64,000 bases of DNA from Acidicapsa acidisoli (GTDB lineage Bacteria > Acidobacteriota > Terriglobia > Terriglobales > Acidobacteriaceae). Location of the stretch: assembly GCF_025685625.1 (NCBI RefSeq), contig NZ_JAGSYI010000001.1, positions 620,001-684,000 of the forward strand, read 5' to 3'. Positions 60,665 to 64,000 of this stretch are shown in pieces. The stretch's first letter is position 1, and each line of letters starts with the position of its first letter. The notes below the pieces were generated by a model, which worked only from the letters and a program-made list of their open reading frames with translations, had not been told where the DNA came from and did no database searches. The position numbers and the translations under genes were made by a program.

Positions 60665-61681
60665 ATGAACCGCCGCAGTTTTCTAGCCGCCACCGCATCG
60701 TTGGCGACCGCCGCGATCCCTACCTCCGCGCCAGCGTTGCCCAGCGCCGTCCAGCCAGACGAGATCCTTACCAGCCAGCCGGACGGTCTTAATCCTCCTG
60801 GCATTCGCACCGCTGGCATCAAGATGCTGCCGGTGGTCGGCGGCAAATACAAGGTCTGGACCAAGAAGCTCGGCTCTGGCCCGATCAAGGTTCTGCTTCT
60901 TCACGGAGGTCCGGGCTTTGGCCATGAGTACCTCGAAGCTCTTGAATCCTTTCTGCCTCAGGCCGGCATCGAGATGTACTACTACGACCAGCTCGGTTGC
61001 AATAACTCCGACCAGCCGGATGATCCGGGCCTTTGGACGCTGGCACGCTATACCGAAGAGGTGGAAGAGGTGCGCCGGGGGCTTGGTCTCGAACACTTCG
61101 TCCTCTACGGCCATTCGTGGGGCGGCATTCTTGCCATGGAGTACGCGCTCAACTATCAGCAGCACCTGCGCGGACTGGTCATCTCGAACATGACCGCCGG
61201 AACCCAGTCATACCTGAAGCGCACCGCCGCGCTCAAGCTCATGCTGCCGCCAGACAAGCTTGCGCGCCTCAACGCGCTCGAAGCCAAAGAGGACTACGAC
61301 TCGCCCGAGTACGAGAAGATCATGATGGACGATCTCTATCCCAAGATGATCTGCCGGGTTCAGCCGTGGCCGGATTCCGTCAATCGCGCCTTCCGCCATG
61401 CCAACGACAAAATTTATAGCCAGATGCAGGGCAAGAGCGAGTTTCTGGTCACGGGTAACCTCAAGGATTGGGAGCGCTGGGACCGCCTGCGCGAGATCAA
61501 GGTGAAAGCGCTCACCATCGGCGCGCAGCACGACGAGATGGACCCCGACGACATGAAGAAGATGGCCGCTTTGATGCCCAACGCCAGCAATGCATTTTGC
61601 CCCAACGGCAGCCACCTATGCATGTGGGACGATCAGGAAGTCTACTTCAAACATCTGCTCAGATTCCTGCATAGCGTCTAA
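60665..61681 (+). CDS. Tat-exported proline iminopeptidase-family alpha/beta hydrolase
   Basis: 338 residues from the ATG at 60665, with AGGAGG 5 nt upstream. Tat signal (MNRRSFLAATASLATAAIP). The hydrolase core shows LLHGGPGFGHEYL (oxyanion loop), YGHSWGGILAMEYAL (nucleophile Ser) and a C-terminal GSHLCMWDD with the catalytic His. Proline iminopeptidases of this S33 type remove N-terminal Pro from peptides, or act as hydrolases on related amides. Export suggests a periplasmic peptide or amide substrate. Confidence 0.92.
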   Translation: MNRRSFLAATASLATAAIPTSAPALPSAVQPDEILTSQPDGLNPPGIRTAGIKMLPVVGGKYKVWTKKLGSGPIKVLLLHGGPGFGHEYLEALESFLPQAGIEMYYYDQLGCNNSDQPDDPGLWTLARYTEEVEEVRRGLGLEHFVLYGHSWGGILAMEYALNYQQHLRGLVISNMTAGTQSYLKRTAALKLMLPPDKLARLNALEAKEDYDSPEYEKIMMDDLYPKMICRVQPWPDSVNRAFRHANDKIYSQMQGKSEFLVTGNLKDWERWDRLREIKVKALTIGAQHDEMDPDDMKKMAALMPNASNAFCPNGSHLCMWDDQEVYFKHLLRFLHSV

Positions 61682-61711
61682 ACCACTTAGTCTTGGAGCT
61701 CCGCCTCATTG

Positions 61712-61778
61712 TTGAATGCAATCAATTTTGCTACCCAATGCAACGTTATGCTGGCACCCAATGCAATGGAATGCTGCC
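61712..61778 (+). repeat. Tandem 23-bp direct repeats
   Basis: 61733-61755 and 61756-61778 are adjacent copies (ACCCAATGCAA then CGTTATGCTGGC or TGGAATGCTGCC). A third, degenerate copy precedes them (61712-61732). They lie in the 260-nt gap between the hydrolase and the secreted unknown gene. Confidence 0.55.
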
Positions 61779-61944
61779 ACTGGCAGATCGAGAGAATGCG
61801 CAGCATTATCCTCGCCGAAGGCGTGCGGGGGTTGACTCAAAGTTAACTGCCGGTTGGCCGGTTATCCGCTCAATGCGCGGGACCATCCTTGGCCGATGGC
61901 CCGTCATCCGCAGCCTACACCGTCATCATCTAAAATCATTCGTT

Positions 61945-62829
61945 ATGAACCAGAGAGCTTTCCGATTCAATGCGCTGTCACTATTCTGCGCATTCTTGGC
62001 CGCCGCTATTACGCCGCACTTCTTGAGTGCGGAGAAACCTAAGGCTATTCCCGGAGAGGAAGTAGATCGGTTGGTCATTTCGGCGTTGTCGCATCAGGGC
62101 GTTACGAAACCAAAAGTCGTCTCTCATATAGACTTGACGGAACCCTTTGGAACCGTAGCCCAATGGACGTTCGTGGCCATCCAGGATGGCGGCCAGCCAA
62201 TACCCGACTTCGAGGACCACGGCCCAATCTTACTTTGCCTTGTGAAGGCAGCTAGCCCGGATTGTGCTCAGCACCTCTATCAACAAGTCAGAAGCGAGAT
62301 GCCGTGGTTCGACACACCTTACCATCTTTTCGACGGCAGCGTCGTTTACGCGAATCAGAACAAGTCAAGCCCCCTGCTGTTCCTAAAGGTGTGCGGGGCT
62401 GTGAGCGGCGACGGCGACTGCGAGATCGCCACTGCTTTGTACACGTATGACAAGCGCAATGATCGCTTCATACGCGTGTTCCTGAACCTGACAGGACGAA
62501 ATAACAATCAGGCCACGCGTTTTGTCGAGAGCGGTCCGTTGCAAGGAGACGTGATCGTCGCCAATCCTACGGAGAACGCTCCCTACACCTACTGGATTGA
62601 GGTTTACCGAGCAGAAGATTCAGGGCAGTATGGCCGGATTCTTCGCTATCGCGGTCACACCGGCTACTCAGATGGTAATCCGCTGGCCGTAGCTGATTCC
62701 GAAATGCCTGAAATACTGCATCGCTTTGGGCTGTGGCAACCCGGCGATCCATTGCCTGTTCCGGCCCACCTGCCTCAAGGATGCATAAATCTATCTATGC
62801 GGCACGGTGAAGAATGGTGCAAGCGATGA
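61945..62829 (+). CDS. Hypothetical exported protein
   Basis: 294 residues from the ATG at 61945; the frame is open further upstream, but the signal peptide begins here (MNQRAFRFNALSLFCAFLAA, cleavage near HFLSA). The mature chain of about 265 residues contains several Cys (ILLCLVKAASPDCAQ, KVCGAVSGDGDCEI) that could form disulphides, and a TYDKRNDRFIRVFLN block. No family is recognised. It follows the hydrolase by about 260 nt, which includes tandem direct repeats. Confidence 0.68.
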   Translation: MNQRAFRFNALSLFCAFLAAAITPHFLSAEKPKAIPGEEVDRLVISALSHQGVTKPKVVSHIDLTEPFGTVAQWTFVAIQDGGQPIPDFEDHGPILLCLVKAASPDCAQHLYQQVRSEMPWFDTPYHLFDGSVVYANQNKSSPLLFLKVCGAVSGDGDCEIATALYTYDKRNDRFIRVFLNLTGRNNNQATRFVESGPLQGDVIVANPTENAPYTYWIEVYRAEDSGQYGRILRYRGHTGYSDGNPLAVADSEMPEILHRFGLWQPGDPLPVPAHLPQGCINLSMRHGEEWCKR

Positions 62830-63097
62830 GCAGGGGCGGTCTGCACGTCAGCCATATCTAGCGACCCGATGTGGGCGTATTGTCGGCAAGCGGTCAGTTA
62901 CTCCTGCGTAAACAGCATCGATCCGGCAGGATAGTTCTTTACCGGGCGGCAGATGGGGAGTGTACGGGAACGACCCCAGATGGCAGCGTTCCATTGCCGC
63001 CAGCAGCCTCATTGCATTGCTGAGGAATCGCCGGGGGCCGGTCTTGCATTTCATCCCGCTCCCGGGCAGGTTTGCGCACAGCCGATGCAGGCAGCGA

Positions 63098-64000
63098 TTA
63101 GCTGCCCAGTGCAAACTCGCGTGCAGCCTCCAGCAGCTTCGTTACCGACTCCTTTGAGCAGGACTCCGAATAAATCCGCATTAGCGGTTCTGTGCCACTG
63201 GCGCGGAGGAGCAGCCATGTTTCGGCGGCGTTCGGCTTGGTCTTTGCTTCGGGGTTGTCGAGGTAGAACTTTACGCCGTCGAGGGTTTCGACGCGCAGGA
63301 TCTTCATGCCGGCAAAGGCCGTTTCGCCAGCATGAAGGAGCCGGGCGCGCGCGATAGCCGCGTTCTTGAGGCGGTCGGGAATGTGCAGGTCGATGCGGCC
63401 GTACTGGTGTTCGCCGTACTCGGCTTGCAGGTCGGCGACGAGTTGGCCGAGGGTCTTCTTTTCTTCGGCCATGACGTTGGCCAGCAGCAGCGCGTTGAGC
63501 AGGCCGTCGCGCTCAGGCAGATGGCGCTGGTAGCCGATGCCGCCGGACTCTTCGCCGCCCATTACGATCTCCTGCTGCTGCATGTAGTCGACAACATACT
63601 TGAAGCCGATGCCATGCTCGTAAATCCTGCGTCCGTATTTGGCGCAGATGCGGTCGAGCATCTTTGTGGTGTTGAAGGCGCGGGTTACATCGCCCGGCCA
63701 GCCTTTGCGCTTGAGCACCCACTCCAGCAGGACGCTGAAGATTTTGTGCGGATCGACGAATTCGCCGTGCTCGTCGGTGGCTCCGATGCGGTCGGCGTCG
63801 CCGTCGGTGCAGAGTCCCGCGTCGCAATGGTTGGCGACGACGGCCTCGCCGAGGGCGCGGATGTTTGGCTCGATGGGTTCGGGATTGATGCCGGGGAACA
63901 GTGGGTCGACATGGCCGCGGATCTGAACGAAGTCGACGCCGAGCCGCGTGAAGATGCCGGCAATCAGCTCGCGTCCTGCGCCGTACATCGAGTCGATGCC
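63098..64000 (-). CDS. Alpha-D-phosphohexomutase (phosphomannomutase/phosphoglucomutase), C-terminal fragment
   Basis: The frame is open to the window edge, so only the last 300 residues are seen. Motifs: CTDGDADRIGATDE (metal loop), HGIGFKYVVDYMQ, GGEESGGIGYQRHLPERDGL (sugar-specificity loop GEESGG) and RASGTEPLMRIYSE (phosphate-binding). It interconverts hexose 1- and 6-phosphates; whether glucose, mannose or glucosamine cannot be told from this part. The active-site phosphoserine loop is outside the window. Confidence 0.94.
   Translation of the reverse strand, partial: GIDSMYGAGRELIAGIFTRLGVDFVQIRGHVDPLFPGINPEPIEPNIRALGEAVVANHCDAGLCTDGDADRIGATDEHGEFVDPHKIFSVLLEWVLKRKGWPGDVTRAFNTTKMLDRICAKYGRRIYEHGIGFKYVVDYMQQQEIVMGGEESGGIGYQRHLPERDGLLNALLLANVMAEEKKTLGQLVADLQAEYGEHQYGRIDLHIPDRLKNAAIARARLLHAGETAFAGMKILRVETLDGVKFYLDNPEAKTKPNAAETWLLLRASGTEPLMRIYSESCSKESVTKLLEAAREFALGS

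Noticed and set aside
1-64000. CRISPR arrays, rRNA and complete insertion sequences
   Set aside because: No regularly spaced repeats, no rRNA-like sequence and no transposase or integrase gene were recognised on reading both strands.

Overview
The window looks like chromosomal DNA of a soil acidobacterium (Terriglobia/Acidobacteriaceae type). This rests on the roughly 60% GC coding background, the gene families present (adenosylcobalamin-dependent ribonucleotide reductase, GH127-type glycosidase, ECF sigma/anti-sigma pair, TldD/PmbA pair) and REP-like intergenic hairpins with CTTTAG-type loops. The taxonomic call is an inference from gene content, not from a marker gene. I found no rRNA, tRNA or CRISPR array.

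Layout. 1-9 kb: DinB-family protein, a tiny His-rich secreted peptide, TldD and PmbA separated by two small genes, a half-length UvrC homologue, ribulose-phosphate epimerase and a BamD-like TPR protein. 9-15.8 kb: response regulator and Crp-type regulator (divergent), PEP carboxylase overlapping an ABC-F gene, and an S4-domain protein. 15.9-20.9 kb: a sugar-acid operon (SDR, KDG-kinase-like, KDPG aldolase, zinc alcohol dehydrogenase) followed by a secreted SMP-30 lactonase. 21-29.7 kb: nrdJ with a promoter carrying a strong NrdR-box match, alpha carbonic anhydrase, metK, a RodZ-like protein and an FtsX-type permease. 29.8-37 kb: a PEP-mutase/NIPSNAP pair with a divergent ArsR-type regulator, a GT39-like membrane enzyme, TolC and MATE exporters. 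37-43.4 kb: DUF2383 protein, an EF-G-like GTPase with a non-canonical G4 motif, duplicated 38-residue membrane-peptide genes (one frameshifted) and tandem DsbA-like proteins. 43.5-49.4 kb: a radical SAM/GT-A-like pair, then an operon of ECF sigma factor, HEAT-repeat anti-sigma factor and double-PDZ protein. 49.5-54.1 kb: RNase HI, a run of membrane-associated unknowns and a GH127-type glycosidase. 54.3-56.2 kb: one AT-rich OLD-family ATPase/nuclease gene that looks horizontally acquired and is bounded by inverted repeats. 56.2-64 kb: YqeY, a two-gene serine-biosynthesis operon, a perfect parS-type site, Dabb protein, Tat-exported hydrolase, a secreted unknown and a partial phosphohexomutase.

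Most unusual observation: the phosphoglycerate dehydrogenase gene is continuous and in frame with an N-terminal XRE helix-turn-helix domain. The operon has a sigma70-like promoter overlapped by a palindrome, and a hairpin carrying duplicated Shine-Dalgarno sequences just before the fused gene. Together these suggest a serine-biosynthesis enzyme that may regulate its own operon; this is an inference. Other points worth a check are the NrdR-type architecture at nrdJ, the parS site, the solitary OLD gene, the small membrane-peptide duplication, the radical SAM/GT-A pair and two families of dispersed palindromic repeats.
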